Part shown: in pieces, positions 27,235 through 34,871 of the stretch
How the letters are laid out: every line of letters begins with the position of its first letter
Position numbering within the stretch: the first letter of the stretch is position 1
The notes under the pieces: generated by a model
What the model saw: the letters and a program-made list of their open reading frames with translations, nothing else
What the model was told of the DNA's origin: nothing
Database searches by the model: none
NCBI RefSeq assembly: GCF_000282095.2
Contig: NZ_AKKC02000004.1
Span: 1,116,001 to 1,180,000, forward strand
Length of the DNA stretch: 64,000 bases
Reading direction: 5' to 3'
From: Rhizobium sp. CF080
GTDB lineage: Bacteria; Pseudomonadota; Alphaproteobacteria; Rhizobiales; Rhizobiaceae
Translations under genes and position numbers: made by a program

Positions 27235-27480
27235 ATGAGCGATATAGTGATGCACCAGGTAATTTTGCGGAAGGAAAACGCAGCTGCGCCATCTTCAAGC
27301 GAGACCGCCGAGAGAGTCGGTCGCGCTGGCGCCGTTGTTGTTGACGAGAAGGCTTCCTCGTTACTGGTGGAAGGTGACGAAGAAACCATTCGCTCCGCCA
27401 CGCAAGGATTGACCGGATGGAAGACGATTCCGATGAAGCGTTATTCCGTACCTGATACCAGAAAGAAAATCGGCTGGTAA
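27235..27480 (+). CDS. 81-aa protein paired with the subtilase (possible propeptide-like chaperone or inhibitor)
   Basis: Small protein of 81 aa from ATG 27235, with GGAGGA at 27227-27232 overlapping the subtilase stop. I do not recognise a named family. The middle reads AGAVVVDEKASSLLVEGD, then ETIRSATQGLTGWKTI and PMKRYSVPDT. This strand-helix-strand order and length resemble a compact ferredoxin-like fold, as in I9 propeptides/inhibitors of subtilases. Because the peptidase next door lacks an obvious I9 prodomain, a separately encoded foldase or inhibitor is an attractive idea, but it is inference only. Confidence 0.75.
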   Translation: MSDIVMHQVILRKENAAAPSSSETAERVGRAGAVVVDEKASSLLVEGDEETIRSATQGLTGWKTIPMKRYSVPDTRKKIGW

Positions 27481-27564
27481 CCTACCGGCTTCTCTTTTGG
27501 AAATGGTTGATCCGGTGACGATCTGGTTGCCGGAGTGTTTATTTTTTTGCCAGTATTACTAAGC

Positions 27565-27611
27565 GCTAGTCCAGAATTTCTTTAAGAAGTATTCTCGATT
27601 GATAGACTAGC
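27565..27611. promoter_or_regulatory. nested palindromes before the tyrosinase gene
   Basis: A perfect 7-bp inverted repeat GCTAGTC-N33-GACTAGC encloses a second palindrome, TTCTTTAAGAA. The region is AT-rich and lies 83 bases upstream of the tyrosinase ATG, within a 213-base gap between the 81-aa gene and the tyrosinase. A further short hairpin (GCAGC-TTTAG-GCTGC, 27647-27661) follows. It could be an operator for an unlinked regulator or a terminator of the subtilase unit. Confidence 0.45.
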
Positions 27612-27693
27612 ACTTGCGCTACCTTCAGCTTTAAGTATATTGACGTGCAGCTTTAGGCTGCGCCTGAGCGATGGTGTCGATCGAGGGTAGGTC

Positions 27694-29283
27694 ATGTCAT
27701 TCGTTCGCCGAAACGTCTGGAAACTGCCGCCAAATGACGAAACCCTGCTGTGGTACAGCCGGGCGATAGGTAAGCTTCAGGAGCGGGACCTTTCTGACCC
27801 CACCAGCTGGTGGTCACTCGCGGCCATGCACGGTATCGACGAAGAAGTCTGGCGGGAGTTTGGTTACATCCCTGAAGGAACACCGTTGCCGAACAGCCAG
27901 CAGCTGCGAGCCCTTTGGAATCAATGCCAGCATCTCACATGGTTTTTCCTACCCTGGCATCGCGGTTATCTGGCCGCTTTCGAGGCCATCCTCCGTGACG
28001 AAATCGTCAGGCTACATGGACCGAGCGACTGGGCGCTGCCTTACTGGGATTATTCCGGCGACATCCAAAGCTTGCAACTGCCTCGATCGTTCGCACAGCC
28101 TCAGTGGCCGGACGGAAGTCAAAACTTCCTGCATGTGACCCGCAGGTATGGATCCGCCCAGGTTCCTGACGTTCAGACGCCGCTGGTCCTCGATCGAAGG
28201 GTGGTGCCGATTGGTCCGGCGCTCGGCGAGAGGTTCTTCGAAGGTTCGCCCGGGGAAGGGCCTGCCGGGTTTGGCGGTGTCAAGACCGCCTTCTGGCATG
28301 GCGATGAAGGCGAAAGTAAGTTTGGCGGCCTGGAACAACAACCCCATGGACCAGTGCATGTCTGGGTGGGTGGAGGTTTCAAAGGCAACGGGCTCAGCCA
28401 GGATCGGTTCGACCTCGGTCTCATGACCAATCCGGATACAGCAGCACTGGACCCGATTTTCTGGTTGCACCATGCGAATATCGACCGTTTGTGGAAAGTG
28501 TGGTCGCGGCAGGTACGCCGACCGAACGACGGGGACGACGTCTTTGCCGATCCGACCGATCCCGATTGGCTGAACGGGCCGAGAGACCGGCAGTTCATAA
28601 TGCCGGCAGTTGATGGTACTCTTTATACGTTCACACCGCGTGACGTTTTGGATACCGAAGCGCCGAAACTCGGATATCTGTACGATGATGACACGCGGGT
28701 TGCGGAGGCGACAGACCGGGTAGCAGTCCGTTTCGAAAGACTAGGTGTTTCGCCTCAAGTCGCATCCCAGCTTTCAGGGGGCCTTCAAATGGCACCGCCA
28801 AAATCGCCGTCCCTCGTGGGCGCAAACAGCTCGGTCGTCCGCCTCAACAGCGATGTCGTTGAGGCCAGGGTCAAATTGGACAGCGGCGAAAAGCAAAGGC
28901 TTTCGCAAACACTCTCCGTAAGCCCCGGCATTGCGCGCGAGCCGGACCGGGTCTTTCTCAACCTGGAAAATGTGAAAAGCCCGAGCGACGCGGCGATATT
29001 CTATGTTTACGTCGGTCTCCCCGACGGGGTCGATCCTGTGGACGACACGGAACATCTAGCCGGTTCATTCTCCATGTTCGGTGTGAGCAAGGCCAGCAAC
29101 CCCGCCACCTCCTCTGGCAATGGCGTCACGGCCTCCTTCGACATCACGAGTATCATCGACGCCCAGCACGCGGCTTCGGGCCTGGAAGACGAGCTATCGG
29201 TAAAGTTGGTGGCTGCTGTGCCAGGAGCCACCAGCGAGGATATCTCCATAGGACGCATAAGCATCTATCGGCAGGAACAGTGA
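27694..29283 (+). CDS. tyrosinase (type-3 copper polyphenol oxidase) with C-terminal domain
   Basis: Binuclear copper enzyme that oxidises phenols or tyrosyl residues to o-quinones; 529 aa, no signal peptide. CuA ligands: H46 (AMHGID), H80 and H89 (LTWFFLPWHRGY). CuB: H217 and H221 (PHGPVHVW), then the HH pair 258-259 in DPIFWLHHANIDRLW. C78-Q-H80 matches the Cys-x-His motif that makes a thioether bridge in fungal tyrosinases. The core ends near 300. A C-terminal region (about 395-525, with RVFLNLENVKSPSDAAIFYV) resembles the lid-like domain of plant and some bacterial polyphenol oxidases, which keeps the enzyme latent until proteolysis. A subtilase is encoded just upstream. The ribosome site is GAGGGTAGG. 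Confidence 0.94.
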   Translation: MSFVRRNVWKLPPNDETLLWYSRAIGKLQERDLSDPTSWWSLAAMHGIDEEVWREFGYIPEGTPLPNSQQLRALWNQCQHLTWFFLPWHRGYLAAFEAILRDEIVRLHGPSDWALPYWDYSGDIQSLQLPRSFAQPQWPDGSQNFLHVTRRYGSAQVPDVQTPLVLDRRVVPIGPALGERFFEGSPGEGPAGFGGVKTAFWHGDEGESKFGGLEQQPHGPVHVWVGGGFKGNGLSQDRFDLGLMTNPDTAALDPIFWLHHANIDRLWKVWSRQVRRPNDGDDVFADPTDPDWLNGPRDRQFIMPAVDGTLYTFTPRDVLDTEAPKLGYLYDDDTRVAEATDRVAVRFERLGVSPQVASQLSGGLQMAPPKSPSLVGANSSVVRLNSDVVEARVKLDSGEKQRLSQTLSVSPGIAREPDRVFLNLENVKSPSDAAIFYVYVGLPDGVDPVDDTEHLAGSFSMFGVSKASNPATSSGNGVTASFDITSIIDAQHAASGLEDELSVKLVAAVPGATSEDISIGRISIYRQEQ

Positions 29284-29284
29284 G

Positions 29285-30061
29285 ATGCGGGCGGCCACCG
29301 TCGCCTGGCTCGCACTATCGCGACAGCCACGCCCGATTCTCATTCTGACGGTGGCCGGCTGGATTCTCATGGCCAGTTCGGCGGTTGTTCCCGCAATCCC
29401 CGACTTCTGCCTGTCGACCACGACTTTTGGACAACAAGTCGCCGTAAGGGCGGAAGCGGGTTTGGCATCGATGGACCTCGTTCTTGCCGCAGGCTCGTGG
29501 CTGGCAATGCTCGTCGCAATGATGTCACCCCTGATATCAGCGCCTTTGCTGCACGTTTGGCGACAAAGCCTGGGTCGCCGCCGGTGGCGCGCCATGGGGC
29601 TATTCCTATGCGCCTACGTGTTCGTCTGGATGGTGGCCGGCGGGCTCCTGATCTCAGTCGCGGTGCTGGTGCAAGCCCTGGTGTTCGAGATCGGCGTCGC
29701 TCCAATCGTGGTCGCGGCTCTCATAACACTGTCGTGGCAAGTCACCCCATGGAAACAATTTTCCCTCAACCGCTGCCACAGACGGCCAACCCTGGCCGCT
29801 TTCGGGCTTGATGCCGAACTGGACGATCTGCGCTTTGGCTTCGTGCGTGCCTTCTGGTGTATCGGCACATGCTGGGCATTCATGCTTTGCGCACTTCTCA
29901 GCAACGGCTTGCTTCAGTGGGGCGTCATGGCAGCTGTCATGTCGGTTTCTCTATTTGAGCGCATCCGTGAACCACGACAACCTAGCTGGTTCTCCGCCTT
30001 GGGCCGGCCTTTGCTGAGCATTCCTCGAGGTCACCTGCCGATCCATCGAGGCGCGTCATGA
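29285..30061 (+). CDS. DUF2182 integral membrane protein (predicted metal-binding)
   Basis: Membrane protein of 258 aa with about six to seven hydrophobic segments, starting one base after the tyrosinase stop. The DUF2182 signature is visible: AGSWLAMLVAMMSPLISAP in an early helix, then ITLSWQVTPWKQFSLNRCHRRP and, after a loop, AFWCIGTCWAFMLCALLSN. Conserved Met, Trp, Cys and His residues are the reason such proteins are called metal-binding. Coupling to a tyrosinase suggests a role in copper supply or membrane anchoring; this is inference. Its stop overlaps the start of a 51-codon ORF. Confidence 0.88.
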   Translation: MRAATVAWLALSRQPRPILILTVAGWILMASSAVVPAIPDFCLSTTTFGQQVAVRAEAGLASMDLVLAAGSWLAMLVAMMSPLISAPLLHVWRQSLGRRRWRAMGLFLCAYVFVWMVAGGLLISVAVLVQALVFEIGVAPIVVAALITLSWQVTPWKQFSLNRCHRRPTLAAFGLDAELDDLRFGFVRAFWCIGTCWAFMLCALLSNGLLQWGVMAAVMSVSLFERIREPRQPSWFSALGRPLLSIPRGHLPIHRGAS

Positions 30062-30213
30062 TCGTCAGCACTCCCGTCTGTGATGCGCTAGATCTTCTGG
30101 ATGTGTCTGGCCCTCACGAAGTGGGACGTCGCGCGCAACCTGTGCCTCCGTGTCCGAGTACTCCGCAGGAGCCGCCGCAATGCATGTTTGATTTCAGCCG
30201 AAAAGCAATGTGA
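30058..30213 (+). CDS. 51-aa small ORF overlapping the DUF2182 stop (Pro/Cys-rich)
   Basis: An ATG at 30058 overlaps the DUF2182 stop as ATGA and opens 51 codons ending in TGA at 30211-30213. This stop lies eight bases before the next gene's ATG, so the frame exactly fills the gap. The peptide starts MIVSTPVCDALDLLDVSG and has a Pro/Cys-rich second half (QPVPPCPSTPQEPPQC) with cysteines at 8, 32 and 42. There is no signal peptide or membrane segment. Tight packing and stop-start coupling argue that it is translated. It could be a copper-binding peptide or a substrate of its neighbours, but it contains no tyrosine, so it is not an obvious tyrosinase substrate. It may also be a chance frame. 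Confidence 0.45.
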   Translation: MIVSTPVCDALDLLDVSGPHEVGRRAQPVPPCPSTPQEPPQCMFDFSRKAM

Positions 30214-30220
30214 GAGGTGG

Positions 30221-30649
30221 ATGATGACAATATCCGAACTTGTAGGAGAATGGACCTATCGCAGCTTCCGCAACGACCCGGATCCAGTCGATGGTGATCC
30301 TCAAAAGGCGCTCGATCTCTTCTTCGCGGAAGCCGAGTTTCGTTTTGAAGCGGTAACCGACACCGAGTTTAAAGGCGTTATCGACTGGGGGAGTGGTGGC
30401 CTGGACATGGCTGGCCGATTGCTGCCCGGTTCGCCTGATACCCCCGTGGCCTTCTCCATTGTCGGGACGGGCCGGCAGGGGAGCCAGACCGAGGGCTGGC
30501 AGTATGATTACAACGGTTGCGTAGCCCATCGCTGGCCAAATGGCACAAATCAGATCGCTTCGCTCGTCGGTACGGTGATCAGAGCAAAGCCGCATAATGG
30601 CGCGCCGGCTGGTTACACTGCGTCGTTCATTGCCGTTAAACGACCCTGA
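30221..30649 (+). CDS. 142-aa protein of unknown function, beta-barrel-like (tyrosinase locus)
   Basis: I do not recognise a named family. ATG 30221 (or the adjacent ATG 30224) follows GAGAGGTGG; a frame running back to 30101 is not needed. The sequence alternates short strands with turns: VGEWTYRSFRNDP, EFRFEAVTDTEFKGVIDWG, PVAFSIVGTGRQG, GWQYDYNGCVAHRWPN and ASLVGTVIRAKPH. This looks like a small lipocalin/avidin-like barrel, which often binds hydrophobic or aromatic ligands. No signal peptide is seen. Its place between DUF2182 and the multicopper oxidase suggests a part in the same phenol-oxidising system. Confidence 0.75.
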   Translation: MMTISELVGEWTYRSFRNDPDPVDGDPQKALDLFFAEAEFRFEAVTDTEFKGVIDWGSGGLDMAGRLLPGSPDTPVAFSIVGTGRQGSQTEGWQYDYNGCVAHRWPNGTNQIASLVGTVIRAKPHNGAPAGYTASFIAVKRP

Positions 30650-30720
30650 GCGACGAAAACCAACCAAAGTCCCACCGGTAAGGAAGCGGCCGGTTTCACT
30701 GTAAAAATTGGGGGCACCAA

Positions 30721-32742
30721 ATGCGAAAGCAGAACGTTGATATCGCAGGAATCTTGGCCGTGGCGGCTTTGATCTGGCCCATCGCGCAGGATGCGGCGAT
30801 GGCTCAAGATGTGGTTCGGGCCGTGGATAATCCGCGAGTCCTGCAACCGTCATCGGAACCGCGTTCAAAAGTCTTGATGAACACGCTCGAGCCGGCCGCA
30901 GGGCCTGCACGCGAAAAACTGTTGGATCTCAATATTGTCTACACGGCGAGCAAGCTCTTCAATCCAGCAACGAATAGCTACGATAAGGTCAAGCTGAGGA
31001 GCTACAACGGCACAGACGTTAGCCCGGACGTTCCTTATGTGTCTCCAACGATTGAGGCCGCGCCGGGGCACACGATCCGGATCAATCTCAACAATCAGCT
31101 TCCGGGCGAGGCGAGTTGCACAAGCGGCGGTGCTCATCCGAACGAGCCGCATTGCTTCAATGGCACTAACCTCCACGCGCACGGCCTTTGGATCAACCCC
31201 GCCGGCAATGGCGACAATGTGCTTCTGTCGATCAATCCGGGCGTGGGCTTCCAATACGAATACAACATTCCAAGCGACCATCCCGCCGGTACATACTGGT
31301 ATCACACGCACCGGCACGGCTCGACAGCTCTGCAGGTTTCAAGCGGCATGGCGGGCGCCTTGATTATCCGTGGTGACCGGCTTCCGACACACGGTCGGAG
31401 CGGCGATCTGGACGTGCTGTTGAAGCCCTTGCGTGAGCGCGTGCAGGTCTTTCAGCAGATCCAGTATGCTTGTTACGAGCCAGGCAGTCGAATCCCGAAG
31501 ACAAACCCAGACGGAACCTACCGTTGCGACGAGGGCGATACCGGCGAGATCGAGGACTATGCAATTTTCGGTCCGGGAGAGTGGCTCGCGTCGGGACGAT
31601 ACACCTCAGTCAACGGCGCGGTGCTACCGACGTTTCGCACGTCACAAGGTGAAGTGGAACGATGGAGACTAATCCACGCGGGCGTCCGCGATACAATCGC
31701 TTTGAAGTTCGTGAAAATGGCCAATGTAACGGCCTTGCCGCAAAAGCTCGATCGCGCTGCGGCCGAAAAATTCATCCACGAATCTTGCATTGGGGCGACT
31801 GTGCCTTTTCATCTGGTTGCCGCCGACGGTCTTACGATGGCGGCAGCGCAGAAGGTGGATGTCGCAACGCTTCAGCCCGGATATCGTTTCGACGGATTGG
31901 TTGCGTTTCCGGAGAGCGGAACCTATTGCGTGATCAATGCCGCCGCTACCAGAGCTGGCTCCGTCAATGGTCTCGGGCCACCGGAACGGCTTATCGGAAC
32001 GGTGGAAGTTGCGCCTGGACAGCCCTTCACCGACATCGATCGTCACTTGGTGGACACACTTTCCGCTGCAGCGACAGAGGAGATGCCGACGATCGCTGCA
32101 GCCGTCACCGCCGACCTAAACGATGGCTTGAAATTGAGCAAGTTCACGCCTCATCCGGACATTGCTGACAGCGAGGTGACGGGTCAACAGGAACTGACGT
32201 TCCAGATTGATACGAGCGGCAACCCTCCGGTATTCGGTGTATCCAACAGCTTGAACCCCGCTGAGAGACAGCCTTACGACCCTGATCGTCTCGACCGCAA
32301 GCTAGCGCTTGGTGCTGTCGAGGAATGGACTTTACAGTCGCGGCTGGCTAGTCACCCTTTCCATATCCATGTCAACCCTTTCCAAATCATCTCCATCATC
32401 GATCCCAACGGCAAGGATGTGAGCGCCTCAGATGCGATCGACAACTATAGTCCGACCGGTACCGGAGTTGAAGATCCACAGTATCGGGGGCTCAAGAACG
32501 TGTGGAAGGATACGCTTTGGATCAAAAGTCTCGCGACTCCCGGCAGCGCCGTAGGCATGTATCGGATAAAAATCCGCACCAGGTACCAACGCTATATCGG
32601 AGCCTTTGTACTTCACTGCCACATTCTCGATCACGAGGACCAGGGAATGATGCAGAACATCGCGATTGTTCTTCCGGATGGCAACGTCAACACCCTCAAT
32701 TCACCTCAGGCTGTCAACGGTCAGCAAGCCCATCGGCATTGA
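30721..32742 (+). CDS. secreted multicopper oxidase (laccase-like)
   Basis: A 673-aa blue copper oxidase with a signal peptide (GILAVAALIWPIAQDAAMAQ). All four copper motifs are intact: NLHAHGLW (about residue 150), YWYHTHRHGS (about 196), HPFHIHVNPF (about 543) and HCHILDHEDQGMM (about 637), the last giving the T1 Cys with a Met axial position. The usual substrates are phenols or aromatic amines. GGGGGCACCAA precedes the ATG. Being periplasmic, it may complete the oxidation of products made or exported by the tyrosinase unit. It is longer than typical CueO or CotA proteins, mainly through insertions in the middle domain. Confidence 0.93.
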   Translation: MRKQNVDIAGILAVAALIWPIAQDAAMAQDVVRAVDNPRVLQPSSEPRSKVLMNTLEPAAGPAREKLLDLNIVYTASKLFNPATNSYDKVKLRSYNGTDVSPDVPYVSPTIEAAPGHTIRINLNNQLPGEASCTSGGAHPNEPHCFNGTNLHAHGLWINPAGNGDNVLLSINPGVGFQYEYNIPSDHPAGTYWYHTHRHGSTALQVSSGMAGALIIRGDRLPTHGRSGDLDVLLKPLRERVQVFQQIQYACYEPGSRIPKTNPDGTYRCDEGDTGEIEDYAIFGPGEWLASGRYTSVNGAVLPTFRTSQGEVERWRLIHAGVRDTIALKFVKMANVTALPQKLDRAAAEKFIHESCIGATVPFHLVAADGLTMAAAQKVDVATLQPGYRFDGLVAFPESGTYCVINAAATRAGSVNGLGPPERLIGTVEVAPGQPFTDIDRHLVDTLSAAATEEMPTIAAAVTADLNDGLKLSKFTPHPDIADSEVTGQQELTFQIDTSGNPPVFGVSNSLNPAERQPYDPDRLDRKLALGAVEEWTLQSRLASHPFHIHVNPFQIISIIDPNGKDVSASDAIDNYSPTGTGVEDPQYRGLKNVWKDTLWIKSLATPGSAVGMYRIKIRTRYQRYIGAFVLHCHILDHEDQGMMQNIAIVLPDGNVNTLNSPQAVNGQQAHRH

Positions 32743-32938
32743 AACCTAAAGCCTGACCGTGCAGATTTGTTCTGCTGGCTGGGTTTGGCGTATGATGGAA
32801 AGCCTGTTTGCTCTTGGTGCAGCTGCAGGGCACACCAGCGCGGTCGCGACGAAGGGTGCGTGCGGTCTGCGCCTGACTGATCTTTTTCTCATGCATCCGC
32901 GCAATCACGCGACTTGGAGGACCTAAAGCATGTCGCAT

Positions 32939-33436
32939 CTATTCGGCCTCATAGCCTGCCGCTTTGAAGAAGTTTCGGCATTCTGCGACTGAGAAGAGGC
33001 TGATGATATCGCCGAGCGCCTGTGTGAGTTCATGCTGAACCGCGACTTGCGGGGCTGCCCAAGCTAAACCGGCCTGTCTCATCTGGGCGAGCAATTTTTT
33101 GCGAAAGACTTCGGCTGGCGTTCGATAGCCAAGACATCTGCGCGGTGTCGCATTGAGCCGATTGCAGATCTCGATCAGATCGGCGTCTGTGACCGACAGT
33201 GGATCGACCTCTCTCGAAAGCCATTTCCGTACCCTGCCGTTGGTGTTCTCGACCGTGCTTTTCTGCCAGGGTGATTGTGGATCGCAGAACCACGTTTGGG
33301 TGCCGATGCGGGCCTGGAGATACGGCCAGTCGGTGAACTCCGTCCCGCGGTCGAAGGTGATCGAACGGCGGGAAAGATGGGGCAGGGACTGCAGGGCTTG
33401 TATGAGGCCGTCCATAACAGGCCGGGTGCCGATCAT
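32939..33436 (-). pseudogene. IS30-family transposase fragment with foreign (IS630-like) C-terminus
   Basis: The frame contains the second half of an IS30 catalytic domain: LSRRSITFDRGTEF (second Asp), CDPQSPWQKSTVENTNG (Glu) and PRRCLGYRTPAEVF. The first catalytic Asp is missing. After the normal IS30 end the frame continues into LTQALGDIISLFSVAECRNF and FKAAGYEAE, which is the style of an IS630 transposase tail. So this is a truncated IS30 gene read into an IS630 remnant. It cannot be active. The 196 bases between the multicopper oxidase and this stop hold no gene that I recognise. Confidence 0.75.
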
Positions 33437-33663
33437 TGTTCATGGCTCACCGAGATAGGATGAGGTTCCAGCCGCATTCGGCAGGAGATCTTCTGTGGTG
33501 ACCAGCCGTGCACGATCCGCTCCCGCAGACGACGCACCTGGCGCTCACTTAGATCGAGCACATGCGTCGCCGACACCATCGTCATCCGGCCGGCAATCAC
33601 CTTCGACAAAATTTCGATCCGCTGCAGATCGCGCTCGCTCATCGCAATCAGTCCCATCCGCAA
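33433..33663 (-). pseudogene. ISNCY-like N-terminus joined to an IS30 segment
   Basis: The first 40 residues (MSERDLQRIEILSKVIAGRM from residue 8, then SATHVLDLSERQVRRL) match the N-terminal HTH of ISNCY/IS1202-type transposases. They are followed by IVHGWSPQKISCRM and ISVSHE, an IS30-type segment, and then a stop. The frame overlaps the next IS30 fragment by four bases in another phase. About a hundred residues of the IS30 middle are absent. Confidence 0.7.
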
Positions 33664-33983
33664 TCTCCCACGCCATCAAAACGCGGGGAGTGTGCCATTC
33701 CAACTTTGCAGAAACAGGACACTTCAACTTTGCGGCTACATACAATTATCGCATAAGATAGCTTATGGAACTAGAACATTCTTAAAAGATCCCGATGTTA
33801 CTATCAACATCCATCCCATCGACGCTCAGGTAGTTCGAATGGGAGTAAATCGCTCCAGGCTTCGCGCCGTCGCTCTTGCCTTCGAACAGCGACGGGCCGG
33901 TGAGCCGGTTGGTGGGGCCCAGAAGCCAGCGGACGAGCGCTTCGCCAATCGCTACTAGGAATGTTCAACGGGACTTCACCCGT
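33664..33983. other. ISNCY end and unassigned DNA
   Basis: In 33690-33745 the motif CCAACTTTGC / TCAACTTTGC occurs twice, about 24 bases apart, close to AAACAGGACA. Such repeats near the transposase start are usual for ISNCY ends, so this is probably the left end of that element. The remaining 240 bases up to the sugar kinase gene show short open stretches on both strands but no family that I recognise; they may be a gene remnant. Confidence 0.5.
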
Positions 33984-34871
33984 CTAGTGCCTATCTTCTT
34001 CCGGAGTGGAAACAAGCTTGGCGGCTGCTTCATTGGCATTGGTGATCGCTGTGGTCATCGACGATCCGGTGGCGATTTCCGCAGCCAGTACGCCGATGAA
34101 CTCGTCGCCGGCGCCATGCGTACTGGCAACTGTGATCTTGATTGCTGCCAGAGTAAATTCGTCGCCGCCGGAGTTTGCATATGCAACGCCCGCTCCGCCG
34201 GCCGTAACGATGACGTCGGGATACGAGCGCGCGAGAATACGGGCGGCGGCGAGCGCATCCTCGAGCGTCTCCACGGGAGGTACTGCAGCTAACATCTCGG
34301 CCTCGACACCATTGACGACAAGGATATCGACCAACTCCGCCAACTCCGCCGAAAGCCGCCTTGCCGGGGCCGCATTGAGAAGAACACGCCCTCCAATCTG
34401 CCTGGCAGCGTTTGCCGCGGCAACGTTGGCGGCGTCGGGGACTTCGTTCTGAAGCACAAGAACCTTCGTTTCAGCCAGCACCTCCCGTGCGGCCTCTATA
34501 TCGGTACCGCCGAGTGTCAGGTTGCTGCCGGACACGATCACCGCACCGTAGTCGCCATCCGCATCGAAAATCGCCACGCTCATTCCAGTCGGCAGCGATG
34601 AGTTGCGACGCACGAAGCGATGGTCGACATTCTTGCGCTGCAGGTTGTCCAGCAGAAAATGGCCGAAATCGTCATCCGCCACCGCGCCGATCATGGCCGT
34701 CGCAACACCGGTCCGCGCCGAAGAAACAGCCTGATTACCCCCCTTCCCGCCACTTTTCGGATGCCAGGAAGTGCCGGTCACGGTTTCCCCCTTGCGCGGC
34801 CGTGCGGGACCACTCACGGCGATGTCGTAGTGAAGGCTGCCGAACACGGCAACAAGCGGGGGTGATGTCAT
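33984..34871 (-). CDS. ribokinase-like PfkB sugar kinase
   Basis: Phosphorylates a sugar with ATP; 295 aa. PfkB features: FGSLHYDIAVSGPARPRKGE at the N-terminus, GGKGGNQAVSSARTG near 41-55, and VASTHGAGDEFIGVLAAEIA near 248-267, which holds the catalytic Asp (the usual GAGD motif). The ATG overlaps the RpiR stop as ATGA. It is the last gene of the sugar operon and acts on the imported sugar, or on the ketose made by the isomerase at 39439. The sequence is closest to ribokinases, but the sugar is not proven. Confidence 0.92.
   Translation of the reverse strand: MTSPPLVAVFGSLHYDIAVSGPARPRKGETVTGTSWHPKSGGKGGNQAVSSARTGVATAMIGAVADDDFGHFLLDNLQRKNVDHRFVRRNSSLPTGMSVAIFDADGDYGAVIVSGSNLTLGGTDIEAAREVLAETKVLVLQNEVPDAANVAAANAARQIGGRVLLNAAPARRLSAELAELVDILVVNGVEAEMLAAVPPVETLEDALAAARILARSYPDVIVTAGGAGVAYANSGGDEFTLAAIKITVASTHGAGDEFIGVLAAEIATGSSMTTAITNANEAAAKLVSTPEEDRH

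Noticed and set aside
30058-30213. 51-aa ORF as a tyrosinase-modified RiPP precursor
   Set aside because: The peptide has no tyrosine and no leader/core pattern that I recognise; reported only as a small ORF of unknown role.
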